This document shows, piece by piece, positions 34,182 through 43,813 of a stretch of 64,000 nucleotides of DNA. This DNA is from Ochrobactrum quorumnocens (GTDB lineage: Bacteria > Pseudomonadota > Alphaproteobacteria > Rhizobiales > Rhizobiaceae). The translations under genes were made by a program, and so were the position numbers. The notes beneath the pieces are model-generated. The model ran no database searches, had not been told where the DNA came from, and saw only the letters and a list, made by a program, of their open reading frames with translations. The stretch is from contig NZ_CP022604.1 in assembly GCF_002278035.1 (NCBI RefSeq), forward strand, positions 1,907,501 through 1,971,500. The letters are read 5' to 3'. Every line of letters starts with the position of its first letter. Position 1 is the stretch's first letter.

Positions 34182-34784
34182 ATGAAAAAGCTCCTGCTCG
34201 CTGCAGCTCTCGCTCTCACCGCTGCGACCGCCGTATCTGCGTCTGAATATGTCTCTTATCTCGACTATCCTCAGAAAGAACAGGACGGGAAAGAGTTCTT
34301 CACTGCCATCGAAATTCCTCAGGGCAGCTTCACCAAATATGAAATTGACGACAAGACCGGTCACATCGTTGTTGATCGTTATCAGTCGATGCCTGTGATT
34401 TATCCGGCCAATTACGGTTCGATCACCAGCACGCTCGCTGGCGATGGTGATCCGCTTGATGCCCTCGTCTACACCCGTGAACCTATCGTTCCAGGCGCAA
34501 TTATCAAGGTCCGCCCAATCGGCGTTCTGAAGATGATCGACGGTGGCGAAACCGACGATAAGATCGTGGCTGTTCCAACCTCCAAAATCGATCCAACCTA
34601 CGACAACATCAAGGAGCTCTCGGATCTGCCAAAGATTGAGCAACAGCGCCTTGAAGCATTCTTCCGCGTTTACAAGCAGCTTCCAGAAGGCCGTAAGGTT
34701 GTAGAACTGGGTGGCTTTGACAGTGCTGAAACTGCAGCAAACGAAGTAGCCAAGGCAATCAAGGCTTTCGCAGAAAAGAAATAA
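34182..34784 (+). CDS. Inorganic pyrophosphatase with signal peptide (predicted exported)
   Basis: 200 residues. The first 20 (MKKLLLAAALALTAATAVSA) form a clear Sec signal peptide. The mature part is a family I soluble pyrophosphatase: YPANYGSI, GDGDPLDALV with the metal-binding Asp cluster, and ETDDKIVAVPTSKIDP. Normal Ppa is cytosolic, so this one probably acts in the periplasm and is a paralogue rather than the essential housekeeping enzyme. I chose the ATG at 34182; longer frames upstream have no family support. Monocistronic between two terminators. Confidence 0.87.
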   Translation: MKKLLLAAALALTAATAVSASEYVSYLDYPQKEQDGKEFFTAIEIPQGSFTKYEIDDKTGHIVVDRYQSMPVIYPANYGSITSTLAGDGDPLDALVYTREPIVPGAIIKVRPIGVLKMIDGGETDDKIVAVPTSKIDPTYDNIKELSDLPKIEQQRLEAFFRVYKQLPEGRKVVELGGFDSAETAANEVAKAIKAFAEKK

Positions 34785-34802
34785 TCGTATTGGTTTCAAT
34801 AA

Positions 34803-34829
34803 AAAAGGCCGCTTTACAGCGGCCTTTTA
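34803..34829. terminator. Bidirectional terminator after the pyrophosphatase gene
   Basis: AAAAGGCCGCT and AGCGGCCTTTT around TTAC, shared with the convergent gene ending at 34849. Confidence 0.9.
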
Positions 34830-34848
34830 TGATTCTCTGTTCTGCGTT

Positions 34849-36273
34849 TTAGTTCACGCCGAGAACGTCATTAAAGACCTTCTCGCCGGGAACTCCTTTT
34901 TCAAGACTGATCAGCGCACGGCGACCATTGCGGTAGGAAACCGGAATATCGATCCACTGCAGACGACGCATCAGCGAAAGATTGGTATCTTGCGCGGTCT
35001 TTGCATCATTAAGCCAGATGATGAAGAAATTATCCGCGATCTTGGATGGTACAGCGATCAACGGGTTGCCCGCTGCCTGCTCGGTATCCTTGAACGTAAT
35101 ACGCTGAACATTATCGACGACACCGCCAACGAAATTATCAGGCACGGTGAAGACCATTTCAATCAGATGGCTGGCAGGAATCGATTGATCCGTATTCTTG
35201 CGGATCGTCATCTTCAGCTCAACCTTGCTGTCAGGCATCGTCACGCTTGCACGAATAGCTGGCGCTGCCGGTTCGCCCTCGCTTGGGCTTTCTTCAATCT
35301 CGGACCAGACGACGTTGCCACGCTCAACCGATCCGGTTTCCGTACCGCCGCGCTCTTCATAGAGAAGCGCCTGCTGGCCAACGGCTACGGCCTGCTGAGA
35401 CTGCGGCTGATTCTGGGTGTTGGTCTGCTCAGGCGTTGGTGTCGAAGCGGCTGTTGATTTGCCTTCGCCAACGCCAGCCTGACCACCCGCCGGGCCTTCA
35501 TCGGTCTCACTGCCATCTGGCATGAGACGCTGCGTCATCTTCTGTTCTTCAGGTGTTGCTGGCGTCTGTTCGCTCGGCGGCTGCTCATTACCGGCGGTCT
35601 GTCCGGCTGGCGGCGTCTCTTCTGCAGGTGGTTGCGTTGTACCCGTATCACCGCTGGCAGGCGCATCGCTGCGGCCAAGGCTTGATGCCAGTTCCTGCAG
35701 CTTGTCCTTGTTTGCCCAAACGCCATAACCCACGCCACCAAGAGCGAGGACGGCAATAAGGCCGATGATCAAACCCTTGAACGAGCGCTTTTCTTTCCGA
35801 ACGTCCTGATCTGCATATTCCCCGCGGCGGGCATACGCCTTGTCATCAGAACCGTCCCTATCGCGCTCAACGGCCCAGTCATCATTGCTACGAGAATGAA
35901 CCGGCGCGGCAGCAGCATCACTATCGACATCGCCGTCGGAATAACGACGCTCGGTCGAAACCGGAGCTTCATCATCATAGGACGACATTCGTGTCGAACG
36001 GGTTGATTCGTGCAGAAAGTCTTCCAGCGGATCCGTCTGCGGTTCTTCAACCACAGGCGTCGATGCCGGCGGGGCGTAAAAAGCTTCAACTTCTTCAATA
36101 GCGTCTTCGAGAATCTTGCGCTGGCGGACAGCCACAACTTGCGAGGCATTCGCAGTCACAAGCTTCTGTTCAATCGTCGCACGCGCCTTTGCATAGACAC
36201 GCTGGCGCAGTTCAGGCGATTTGTCTGCCTGCGCATCGATTGTCTTTTTCAGAACCGCTACAAAATCCGCCAT
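34849..36273 (-). CDS. Uncharacterised single-pass membrane protein, Rhizobiales type
   Basis: 474 residues of unknown function. The N-terminal helical part (about 1-65: MADFVAVLKKTIDAQADKSPELRQRVYAKARATIEQKL onward) is well ordered. An acidic low-complexity stretch follows, then one transmembrane helix (about 166-187, GLIIGLIAVLALGGVGYGVWA), then a Pro/Thr/Glu/Gln-rich spacer (about 200-300), then a folded C-terminal domain (about 300-474) ending in VSYRNGRRALISLEKGVPGEKVFNDVLG. This cytosolic head, membrane helix, long spacer, periplasmic domain plan suggests an envelope-spanning linker. It lies downstream of purA on the same strand. Confidence 0.75.
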   Translation of the reverse strand: MADFVAVLKKTIDAQADKSPELRQRVYAKARATIEQKLVTANASQVVAVRQRKILEDAIEEVEAFYAPPASTPVVEEPQTDPLEDFLHESTRSTRMSSYDDEAPVSTERRYSDGDVDSDAAAAPVHSRSNDDWAVERDRDGSDDKAYARRGEYADQDVRKEKRSFKGLIIGLIAVLALGGVGYGVWANKDKLQELASSLGRSDAPASGDTGTTQPPAEETPPAGQTAGNEQPPSEQTPATPEEQKMTQRLMPDGSETDEGPAGGQAGVGEGKSTAASTPTPEQTNTQNQPQSQQAVAVGQQALLYEERGGTETGSVERGNVVWSEIEESPSEGEPAAPAIRASVTMPDSKVELKMTIRKNTDQSIPASHLIEMVFTVPDNFVGGVVDNVQRITFKDTEQAAGNPLIAVPSKIADNFFIIWLNDAKTAQDTNLSLMRRLQWIDIPVSYRNGRRALISLEKGVPGEKVFNDVLGVN

Positions 36274-36406
36274 GCCGTTTTACCCAGTTTCCGCGAGTTC
36301 GAAATGCAGTAAATGTCTCAATAATCACAATAATCGATGGAAAGCAAAGGTTGCGGCAACGATTAAGTGAACGCTTTCAAAATGATCGCGAAAAAACCTT
36401 AAAAAA

Positions 36407-36442
36407 ATACCCGGTCCGCCATGATGGCAAACCGGGTGTATT
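36407..36442 (-). terminator. Terminator of the 34849-36273 gene's upstream neighbour purA
   Basis: On the minus strand ACACCCGGT pairs with ACCGGGTAT across about 15 nt and is followed by TTTTTTT. It ends the purA transcript. Confidence 0.8.
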
Positions 36443-36470
36443 ATTTTTGCAGAACCGAAGTTCAGATCAA

Positions 36471-37760
36471 TCAATCCTGGAATGGATCGGTTACGAGGAT
36501 CGTGTCTTCACGTTCAGGGCTCGTCGAAAGCATTGCAACCGGAGCACCGATCAGCTCTTCGATGTGGCGAACATATTTGACAGCCTGTGCCGGAAGATCA
36601 TTCCACGAACGCGCACCAGCTGTCGTTTCCGACCAGCCCGGCAGCGTTTCATAGATCGGCTTCACGCGAGCCTGCGCACCCATTGAGGATGGGAGATAGT
36701 CGATGCGCTTGCCATCAAGCTCATAGGCCACGCAAATCTTGATTTCTTCAAGACCGTCGAGAACGTCGAGCTTGGTCAGTGCAATGCCGGTAATGCCGGA
36801 CGTGCGAACCGTCTGGCGAACGATAACCGCATCGAACCAGCCGCAACGACGCTTACGACCCGTCACCACACCAAATTCATGGCCCTTGGTGCCAAGGAAT
36901 TCGCCGATTTCATCGTTGAGTTCGGTCGGGAACGGACCTTCGCCAACACGGGTGGTGTACGCCTTGGTAATGCCGAGAACATAACCGATTGCTGTCGGAC
37001 CAAGACCCGAACCGGCAGCTGCCTGACCGGCAACCGTATTGGACGAGGTGACGAACGGATAGGTGCCGTGGTCGTTATCGAGCAATGCACCCTGCGCACC
37101 TTCGAAAAGAATGCGAGCGCCAGCCTTACGGCGTTCATCGAGAACGCGCCAGACCTGATCAATGTAAGGCAGGATCTTGTCGGCAACCGAAGTCAGCTCT
37201 TCAAGAATGGTCTTAACCGAGATTTCTTCAAGACCCATGCCGCGACGCAGCAGGTTGTGATGGGTGAGCAGACGCTCAACCTTTGGCTCCAGTGTTTCCG
37301 GCTCAGTCAGGTCGATAACGCGGATTGCACGACGGCCAACCTTGTCTTCGTAAGCAGGGCCAATACCTCGCTTGGTCGTGCCGATCTTGAGGCCTTCAGT
37401 AGCGCCTTCGCGCATAGCGTCAAGTTCGCGATGAATGGAGAGAATCAGCGGAGCGTTTTCCGCAATGCGCAGCACGTCCGGCGTGATTTCGATGCCCTGA
37501 CCGCGCAGTTTCTCAACTTCCATGACAAAATGATGCGGATCAACCACAACACCATTGCCGATCACGCTCAGCTTGCCGCGCACAAGGCCGGATGGCAGAA
37601 GCGAAAGCTTGTAGCTGACGCCATCGATGACAAGCGTATGACCCGCGTTATGACCGCCCTGATAGCGCACAATCACATCGGCGCGCTCGGACAACCAGTC
37701 CACGATCTTTCCCTTGCCCTCATCGCCCCATTGCGACCCGACGACAACTACATTCGCCAT
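36471..37760 (-). CDS. purA: Adenylosuccinate synthetase
   Basis: A 429-residue cytosolic enzyme of AMP synthesis that joins IMP and aspartate using GTP. N-terminal GTP loop [21 protein letters not shown] (about 4-24), then [29 protein letters not shown], and the C-terminal [12 protein letters not shown] and [10 protein letters not shown] segments. Length is normal. I chose the ATG at 37760; the frame extends upstream to 37820 without family support. Confidence 0.97.
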   Translation of the reverse strand: MANVVVVGSQWGDEGKGKIVDWLSERADVIVRYQGGHNAGHTLVIDGVSYKLSLLPSGLVRGKLSVIGNGVVVDPHHFVMEVEKLRGQGIEITPDVLRIAENAPLILSIHRELDAMREGATEGLKIGTTKRGIGPAYEDKVGRRAIRVIDLTEPETLEPKVERLLTHHNLLRRGMGLEEISVKTILEELTSVADKILPYIDQVWRVLDERRKAGARILFEGAQGALLDNDHGTYPFVTSSNTVAGQAAAGSGLGPTAIGYVLGITKAYTTRVGEGPFPTELNDEIGEFLGTKGHEFGVVTGRKRRCGWFDAVIVRQTVRTSGITGIALTKLDVLDGLEEIKICVAYELDGKRIDYLPSSMGAQARVKPIYETLPGWSETTAGARSWNDLPAQAVKYVRHIEELIGAPVAMLSTSPEREDTILVTDPFQD

Positions 37761-38005
37761 TGAGAAAACTCCTCGGTCCGGCATTTCAGCCGTAATGTAT
37801 AGCCCAAGGATCGCAAGCAAGCCCCGTCAATGAAACGCGAGGTGCTGATCCCTCGTCTCTATACCGACTGAATCCTGCTTACGCGACTCTTTCATGCAGG
37901 AAATGCGAATATTTTCACGACAACTTGGAAAAACAGCTTTCAAAACGGGGAAAAACATGGCGAGCCGGTGTCGAGAATATGGCTATTCTGTGGTAAAACG
38001 CTCTT

Positions 38006-38515
38006 CTAGCCAGCGCGAACCATGTAGAGCGCCTCATCAGAATAGCCTTGCAGCTTTTCCTCGAGTGCAGGCACATCACGAATGACAAAGCCCTTTTTCT
38101 CCCAGAAGCCCTGAGACCCATTAACGGCAACAAGTGCCATGGTAACGAAACCATCACGTTCGGCCTGCGCTGCCATCAGCTCGACAACACGCGATGCCTG
38201 CCCGCCAGAACGGACTTCAGGCAGAAGTGCAATATCGTGAATGTAATACGTGCTGATGTCATTGGGCAGTTCACCCAGCACCGAATTAAGGGCGGGGACC
38301 GAATCAAGTTTCCACGGATGGCTGATACCATAACCGAGAATTTCAGTGCCGCGTGCCAGTACAAAGCAACCAGCCGGATAAATGCTGAAGCGGTCCCGGA
38401 AGACCGCCTCATCCTCGAAGAAGTCGGGATGAACGACATTGGCCACAGCCGTCACACGCGCCATATCTGGCGCTTGCATGCGTCGCCATTCTGCCTGTTC
38501 AATCCCGTCCGTCAT
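38006..38515 (-). CDS. GNAT-family acetyltransferase, downstream of serA
   Basis: 169 residues. Acetyl-CoA motif: TYYIHDIALLPEVRSGGQASRVVELMAAQAERDG (about 90-125). Its ATG at 38515 is 5 nt after the serA stop, and GAGGAAG of the serA tail is its ribosome site, so the two are co-translated. The substrate is unknown. A TTG at 38524 overlapping serA is less likely. Confidence 0.8.
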   Translation of the reverse strand: MTDGIEQAEWRRMQAPDMARVTAVANVVHPDFFEDEAVFRDRFSIYPAGCFVLARGTEILGYGISHPWKLDSVPALNSVLGELPNDISTYYIHDIALLPEVRSGGQASRVVELMAAQAERDGFVTMALVAVNGSQGFWEKKGFVIRDVPALEEKLQGYSDEALYMVRAG

Positions 38516-38520
38516 GTTGC

Positions 38521-40122
38521 TCAAGCTTCCTCGATGTTGAATTCCAAAGGTCTTGCCGCCTTGATTGCCTCTTGTGCAATGAGTTCGTCAAGTGCTGCCT
38601 GTGGAATCCTGTCATCGACATAGAGCATCGCGATCGCATCGCCGCCCGGATGATTACGTCCGAGAGCGAAGTTTGCGATGTTGATATTGTGCTTGCCGCA
38701 GATCGTACCAAGCAGACCAATCATGCCCGGAATGTCGACATTTGTCACATAAAGCATGTGTGGACCGACTTCGGCATCAAGGTTGATTCCCTTGATCTGA
38801 ATGAAGCGCGCCTTGCCATCAGAGAAGCAGGTTCCGGCAATCGAGCGTTCACGTTCGGTCGTCTTCACGGTCAGCTTGATATAGCCGTCGAAGATACCTG
38901 ACTTGTCGCGTTTGATCTCGGAAACGATGATTCCACGTTCCTTCACCATGATCGGTGCCGAAACCATATTCACATCAGCCACCTGCGGTCGGATCAGACC
39001 TGCGAGAGCCGCACTCACCAGAGCGCGGGTATTCATGCCAGCGGTCGAGCCGTCAAAAAGCACTTCGACTTCCTGAATAGGCTCGTCTGTTACCTGACCA
39101 ACGAAAGCGCCCAGAACTTCTGCAAGCTTGACGAACGGCTTGAGACGCGGTGCTTCTTCTGCCGTGATCGAGGGCATGTTGATGGCATTTGATACCGCCC
39201 CCTTGACGAGGTAATCCGACATCTGCTCGGCTACCTGCAAAGCCACATTTTCCTGTGCTTCTGAAGTCGAAGCGCCAAGATGCGGGGTGCAAACGACGTT
39301 TGGCAGATTGAACAGCTCGTTTTCAGTTGCAGGTTCGGTTTCAAAAACGTCGATACCAGCGCCTGCCACATGCCCCGATTTAAGCGCTTCGACCAGATCT
39401 TTTTCCACGATCAGGCCGCCGCGTGCGCAATTGACGATACGAACCCCTGACTTAGTCTTTGCAAGTGCGTCTGCATTGATGATGCCACGTGTCTTGTCGG
39501 TCAGTGGTGTATGCAGCGTGATGAAATCGGCGCGTGCCAGAAGTTCATCCAGCTCCACCTTTTCCACGCCGAGTTCCTGTGCGCGCGATTCGGAGAGAAA
39601 TGGATCAAACGCCACGACATGCATCTTGAGACCGATGCCGCGTGTGGCAACAACCGCGCCGATATTGCCGCAGCCGATAACACCAAGCGTTTTGCCAGTG
39701 ATTTCGACGCCCATGAAGCGGTTCTTTTCCCACTTGCCGGCGCGGGTTGAAACGTCAGCTTCAGGAAGCTGACGAGCAACAGCAAACATCAGTGCAATTG
39801 CATGTTCTGCAGTGGTGATCGAATTGCCGAAAGGCGTGTTCATCACAATGATACCGCGACGCGACGCGGCCGGAATATCAACATTGTCGACGCCGATACC
39901 AGCACGTCCGACAACCTTGAGGTTGGTGGCGGCTGCAATCAGCTTTTCGGTGACTTTGGTGGCCGAACGAATCGCCAGACCATCATATTGGCCAATGACT
40001 TCAAGGAGCTTTTCCTTGTCCTTGCCAAGATCGGGCAGATAATCAACTTCAACGCCGCGATCTTTGAAAATCTGGACGGCGGTCGGCGACAATTTATCGG
40101 ATACGAGAACGCGAGGTGCCAT
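38521..40122 (-). CDS. serA: D-3-phosphoglycerate dehydrogenase
   Basis: 533 residues, long form. It has an N-terminal substrate domain, an NAD-binding domain with GKTLGVIGCGNIGAVVATRGIGLKMHVVAFDP (about 140-172), catalytic His in CTPHLGASTSEAQENVA, then an intervening domain (about 320-450) and a C-terminal ACT domain (VTNVDIPGMIGLLGTICGKHNINIANFALGR). It oxidises 3-phosphoglycerate in serine synthesis; the ACT domain usually binds serine for feedback. GAAGGAGG precedes the ATG. It lies 143 nt downstream of serC. Confidence 0.97.
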   Translation of the reverse strand: MAPRVLVSDKLSPTAVQIFKDRGVEVDYLPDLGKDKEKLLEVIGQYDGLAIRSATKVTEKLIAAATNLKVVGRAGIGVDNVDIPAASRRGIIVMNTPFGNSITTAEHAIALMFAVARQLPEADVSTRAGKWEKNRFMGVEITGKTLGVIGCGNIGAVVATRGIGLKMHVVAFDPFLSESRAQELGVEKVELDELLARADFITLHTPLTDKTRGIINADALAKTKSGVRIVNCARGGLIVEKDLVEALKSGHVAGAGIDVFETEPATENELFNLPNVVCTPHLGASTSEAQENVALQVAEQMSDYLVKGAVSNAINMPSITAEEAPRLKPFVKLAEVLGAFVGQVTDEPIQEVEVLFDGSTAGMNTRALVSAALAGLIRPQVADVNMVSAPIMVKERGIIVSEIKRDKSGIFDGYIKLTVKTTERERSIAGTCFSDGKARFIQIKGINLDAEVGPHMLYVTNVDIPGMIGLLGTICGKHNINIANFALGRNHPGGDAIAMLYVDDRIPQAALDELIAQEAIKAARPLEFNIEEA

Positions 40123-40150
40123 GGAAGGCCTCCTTCAAGTAATCTTTAAT

Positions 40151-40262
40151 CGAGCATGTCCAGCAAAAGCTATGAACCGGCTTGGGTTTGGACCATGCGT
40201 CGAAACGAATGGAATGCTGATCGTGATCGCCCCAACGCGACCACGAATTCATGCACTTCCCC
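40151..40262. repeat. Degenerate palindromic repeat between serC and serA
   Basis: Starts GAGCATGTCCAGCAAAAGC, a diverged copy of the TTCCAGCAAAAGTGCG core, then GGACCATGCGTCGAAACG. It occupies most of the serC-serA gap and would be transcribed in the operon. Confidence 0.45.
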
Positions 40263-40265
40263 GGA

Positions 40266-41441
40266 TTAAGCAGCAGCTTTCAGCGCGGCTTTCTGTAAGC
40301 CGAAAGCCCAATCAAGCCATGCTGTCAGTGCTTTGAGATCGGAAGTTTCAACCGTAGCACCGGTCCAGATGCGCAAGCCCGACGGTGCATCGCGATAGGC
40401 ACCGATATCGAAGGCAACGCCCTCTTTTTCCAACGCCGAAACAATGCCCTTAGCAAAAGCCGCCTGCTGATCCGCCGAAAGTGCAGTCACTTCCGGGTCA
40501 ACGATCGTCAGGCAGACAGAGGTATTGGATCGCGTTTCAGGCTTTTGCGCCAGATTCGCAATCCATGGCGTCTTTTCAACAAAAGCATCGAGAACTGCGA
40601 AGTTCGCATCGGCGCGCCCAACCAGACCGTCAAGACCGCCAACAGAGCGCGCCCAGCTCAGTGCGTCGAGATAATCTTCAACGCAAAGCATGGAAGGCGT
40701 GTTGATCGTTTCGCCAACAAAAATGCCATCGATCAGCTTGCCGCCTGAAGTGAGGCGGAATATCTTTGGCAGCGGCCATGCTGGCTTATAGCTTTCCAGA
40801 CGTGCAACAGCGCGTGGGGAAAGAATGAGAATGCCGTGTGCGCCCTCGCCGCCCAGCACTTTCTGCCATGAGAAAGTGACGACATCGAGCTTTGCAAAAT
40901 CAAGACGCTGCGCGAAAGCAGCCGATGTTGCATCGCAAATGGTCAGACCCTTACGATTTGCTGGAATGAAATCAGCATTTGGTACGCGAACGCCAGAAGT
41001 CGTGCCATTCCAAGTGAAAACCACATCGCGGTCGAAATCGACTTCAGCGAAATCGACCAGCGCGCCATAAGGCGCAACAAAGGTGCGCGTGTCTTCGAGC
41101 TTGAGCTGCTTGATCACATCGGTGACCCAGCCCGAACCGAAGCTCTCCCATGCAACCATATCCACGCCGCGCTCACCGAGCAGCGACCACAGCGCCATTT
41201 CAACAGCACCCGTATCGGATGCAGGCACAATGCCGATGCGGTAATCAGCGGGAACGCCGAGAATTTCACGGGTAAGGTCGATGGCTTCTTTCAGCTTGTT
41301 CTTGCCGATTTTCGCGCGGTGCGAACGGCCAAGCGGCGCATCGGCAAGCGCTTGAAGCGACCAACCAGGGCGTTTTGCACAGGGACCAGATGAAAAATTA
41401 GGGTTAGCCGGGCGAACTGCCGGCTTCGCAATCGTCGTCAT
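40266..41441 (-). CDS. serC: Phosphoserine aminotransferase (alphaproteobacterial type)
   Basis: A 391-residue PLP enzyme that turns 3-phosphohydroxypyruvate into phosphoserine. The Schiff-base Lys lies in [30 protein letters not shown] is the N-terminal signature of the alphaproteobacterial/Methanosarcina-type subfamily, not the E. coli type. It heads serC-serA-GNAT. The start ATG at 41441 has AGGAAA in a leader hairpin, part of the serC RNA. Confidence 0.95.
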   Translation of the reverse strand: MTTIAKPAVRPANPNFSSGPCAKRPGWSLQALADAPLGRSHRAKIGKNKLKEAIDLTREILGVPADYRIGIVPASDTGAVEMALWSLLGERGVDMVAWESFGSGWVTDVIKQLKLEDTRTFVAPYGALVDFAEVDFDRDVVFTWNGTTSGVRVPNADFIPANRKGLTICDATSAAFAQRLDFAKLDVVTFSWQKVLGGEGAHGILILSPRAVARLESYKPAWPLPKIFRLTSGGKLIDGIFVGETINTPSMLCVEDYLDALSWARSVGGLDGLVGRADANFAVLDAFVEKTPWIANLAQKPETRSNTSVCLTIVDPEVTALSADQQAAFAKGIVSALEKEGVAFDIGAYRDAPSGLRIWTGATVETSDLKALTAWLDWAFGLQKAALKAAA

Positions 41442-41493
41442 TTTGTTTCCTATCCTCACAGATAGCACGCGCCTCGTTGGGGAGGCGTGGCCC
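41442..41493 (-). ncRNA. serC leader RNA motif (cis-regulatory)
   Basis: On the minus strand a first hairpin pairs CACGCCTC with GAGGCGcGTG around CCCAAC. A second pairs CTATC with GATAG around TGTGAG. The second includes part of the ribosome site, and the serC ATG follows within 10 nt. This is the layout of the serC motif found upstream of serC in alphaproteobacteria. Ligand or signal is not known. Confidence 0.75.
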
Positions 41494-41578
41494 GCTGATG
41501 AAAATACCGGAAAGCAAAATTTTCACAATATGGCGTGAAAGTTATTTTTGCAGAACCTGCCGAGATTGGTCCCGGCGA

Positions 41579-41699
41579 GTTTGGATGCCTAAAAAGCATG
41601 TCGAGCTCAAATGGATTCATTTGAGCTCCCGCGAACATGCGACAATTGAAAGAATCTAGAGCGAGCGCCATGGGTGCGATCAAACGCGACACGCTCTAG
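41579..41699. repeat. Palindromic repeat, left of the BASS gene
   Basis: Contains GAGCTCAAATGGATTC with TTTGAGCTCCCGCGAACATG, then CTAGAGCGAGCGCCATGGGTGCG and GCGACACGCTCTAG (end 41699). It is the inverted counterpart of 42748-42856. From 41700 to 41753 there is a short AATTTTGGGAGACATGCTC remnant and no gene. Confidence 0.8.
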
Positions 41700-41753
41700 T
41701 AGTCATTTAGATTCCGAAAACCTGTTCCCAATTTTGGGAGACATGCTCTGGGA

Positions 41754-42695
41754 TTACTTCTTGGATGGCTCATCTTGCATGCGCGCATAATAGCTTGCGA
41801 TGAGCGCACCAGAAACATTGTGCCACACACTGAAAACGGCACTCGGAACAGCCGCCAGAGGCGAAAAATGCGCGTTCGCGAGTGCCGCACCCAAACCACT
41901 GTTCTGCATGCCGACCTCGATGCTGATCGCCTTGCGTTTAGCAAGCGAAAGACCAGCAGCTCGTGCCGCGAAATAGCCCAACACCAAACCAAATCCGTTA
42001 TGCAGCACGACAACCGCGAAGATCAATGCACCGGACTGGGCAATCGCGACCTTGTTGACCGCAACCACAGCAGCGACAATCAAAACAATGCCGATGACAG
42101 ACACCAGCGGCAGCATCGGAACTGCTGCCTTCACAAGACCTGGCATCAGCTTTTGCAGAATGAAGCCAAGCGCAAGCGGCACGAGGATAACCTTGAGGAT
42201 GCTGACAAACATGCTCATCGCATCGACGGGAAGGTACTGGCTGGCAAAAAACCAGACGAGAAACGGCGTGACAATCGGTGCAAGCAAGGTTGTGACGCTG
42301 GTGCAAGCAACACTGAGCGCAACATCGCCTTTGCTGAGATAGGTCATCACATTGCTTGCAGTGCCACCCGGACAACAGCCAACAAGAATTACGCCTGCAG
42401 CAACTTCCGGTGACATCGGGATAATGCGCGTCAGCAAAACGGCAAGGAGCGGCATAATCAGGAACTGGGCAATAACACCGATAAGCACGTCAAACGGCCG
42501 TTTGGCAACTTCCGCGAAATCCTTGGTCGAAATCGTAAGGCCCATGCCAAACATGATGATGCCGAGCAACACGACGATCCACGGCGCAAACACGCTGAAC
42601 GTCGATGGTAGCAGGAAACCAAGTACGGCAAAGACGATAATCCAGACGGCAAAGGAACGTCCGACAAAATCGGACAACGCGACGAGGGCTTTCAT
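41754..42695 (-). CDS. Bile acid:sodium symporter (BASS) family transporter
   Basis: A 313-residue inner-membrane protein with about nine to ten helices. Family signatures: LLGIIMFGMGLTIS, LVGCCPGGTASNVMTYLSKGDVALSVACTSVTTLLAPIVTP and ISIEVGMQNSGLGAALANAHF. These form the crossover helices that bind sodium. Bacterial BASS proteins carry pantoate, pyruvate or other organic anions, so the name does not imply bile acids. It stands alone between inverted copies of a palindromic repeat. Confidence 0.9.
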   Translation of the reverse strand: MKALVALSDFVGRSFAVWIIVFAVLGFLLPSTFSVFAPWIVVLLGIIMFGMGLTISTKDFAEVAKRPFDVLIGVIAQFLIMPLLAVLLTRIIPMSPEVAAGVILVGCCPGGTASNVMTYLSKGDVALSVACTSVTTLLAPIVTPFLVWFFASQYLPVDAMSMFVSILKVILVPLALGFILQKLMPGLVKAAVPMLPLVSVIGIVLIVAAVVAVNKVAIAQSGALIFAVVVLHNGFGLVLGYFAARAAGLSLAKRKAISIEVGMQNSGLGAALANAHFSPLAAVPSAVFSVWHNVSGALIASYYARMQDEPSKK

Positions 42696-42747
42696 TTCTC
42701 TCCCTTCAGACTGCGCGCAGTCTAACTTTTATTTTTGAGGCGACACT

Positions 42748-42856
42748 AGAGCGTGTCGCGTTTGATCGCACCCATGGTGCTCGCTCTAGATTCTTTTAAT
42801 TGCCGCATGTTCGCGAACGTTAAACGAACCCATTTAACTGCGACATGCTTTAATTT
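42748..42856. repeat. Palindromic repeat, right of the BASS gene, inverted copy
   Basis: CTAGAGCGTGTCGCG and CACCCATGGTGCTCGCTCTAG read as the reverse complement of 41640-41699. It is followed by CGCATGTTCGCGAACG and ACTGCGACATGCTTTAA. Nothing else is seen from 42696 to 42953. Confidence 0.8.
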
Positions 42857-42953
42857 CATGCGGCCTTGTATGCGCAAACCGAAATTTTAAAACGGAAAAT
42901 CGTAACAAAACTAACTTATGTGCCGTTTGGACAGGATTTTCGGAAACAAAAAG

Positions 42954-42982
42954 AAAAAGGCCCGGTTGCCCGAGCCTTTATT
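42954..42982 (-). terminator. Terminator of the Omp25-like gene
   Basis: AAAGGCTCGGG and CCGGGCCTTT around CAA, then T-rich on the minus strand. Confidence 0.85.
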
Positions 42983-43000
42983 TCAATCAACGCGTTACGA

Positions 43001-43738
43001 TTAGCCGCCGAACATATAGCGAAGGCCGACACGTACATCGTGGACATTCATGCCTTTGTCGTATCCATCGCCCACACCGTATGCACCATTAAACATCTTG
43101 CCACCATTGATATGGCGATAACGATAACCAGCATCGAGCTTGAGGTTCTGGGTCAGATCAACCGATGCACCGGCCATGAGAGCATAGGTGAAACGCCAGT
43201 TTGCATCGCCGGGCAATACGCCGTCATTCGTGGTATCAACAAGGTCGTTCCACTTCACGCGGGTGCCACCAATACCAGCACCGACATAAGGCGTCACGCC
43301 ACCGAAATTGCCGAGATCAACATATGCGTTGGCCAGGAGTGACAAAGCAGACATTTGGCTTTCGTCGCGGTCGCTGGTGAACTTCGCACGCGTCATGTAG
43401 TCGAGCGTCAAATCCGTACGGAAGTAGTCGGTCACCTGATAGCCAACGCCACCGCCAAGCAGGAATGAGCCTTTCAGCTTGCCGCCATGGATCTGTGGAT
43501 CGCCTTCACCGCAGGTATTGCACCCGCCTCCACCCGGCAGCGTATAACTCGCACCACGGAACTTTGCAGCCGAGTAGCCCACATCGCCACGCAGATACCA
43601 GCCACCAACAGCTGGGGGAGCGACAACCACTTCTGGTACGGGTTCAATGTAGTCGGCTGCTACACCGAGAGAACCTGAAGCCAACAAAGCTGCCGATGCG
43701 GCCAAACCAGCACACAAATTTCTAATAAGATTGTTCAT
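43001..43738 (-). CDS. Omp25/Omp31-like outer-membrane beta-barrel protein
   Basis: 245 residues. A signal peptide (about 1-28, ending GVAA) is followed by DYIEPVPEVVVAPPAVGGWYLRGDVGYS, typical of the Omp25/Omp31 and RopB-type proteins of Rhizobiales. Eight amphipathic strands follow, and the protein ends with an aromatic-rich barrel strand LRYMFGG. A hydrophilic loop contains GGGGCNTCGEGD with two cysteines. In Brucella such proteins bind LPS and affect host contact. A CtrA-like site lies 76-90 bp upstream. Confidence 0.87.
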   Translation of the reverse strand: MNNLIRNLCAGLAASAALLASGSLGVAADYIEPVPEVVVAPPAVGGWYLRGDVGYSAAKFRGASYTLPGGGGCNTCGEGDPQIHGGKLKGSFLLGGGVGYQVTDYFRTDLTLDYMTRAKFTSDRDESQMSALSLLANAYVDLGNFGGVTPYVGAGIGGTRVKWNDLVDTTNDGVLPGDANWRFTYALMAGASVDLTQNLKLDAGYRYRHINGGKMFNGAYGVGDGYDKGMNVHDVRVGLRYMFGG

Positions 43739-43813
43739 TTATCTGCCCCATCGATTTGTCACGCCGCAACCGCGTCGGAACCGAGTATTCAGGGGCAGAC
43801 TATTCAGGAAAAG

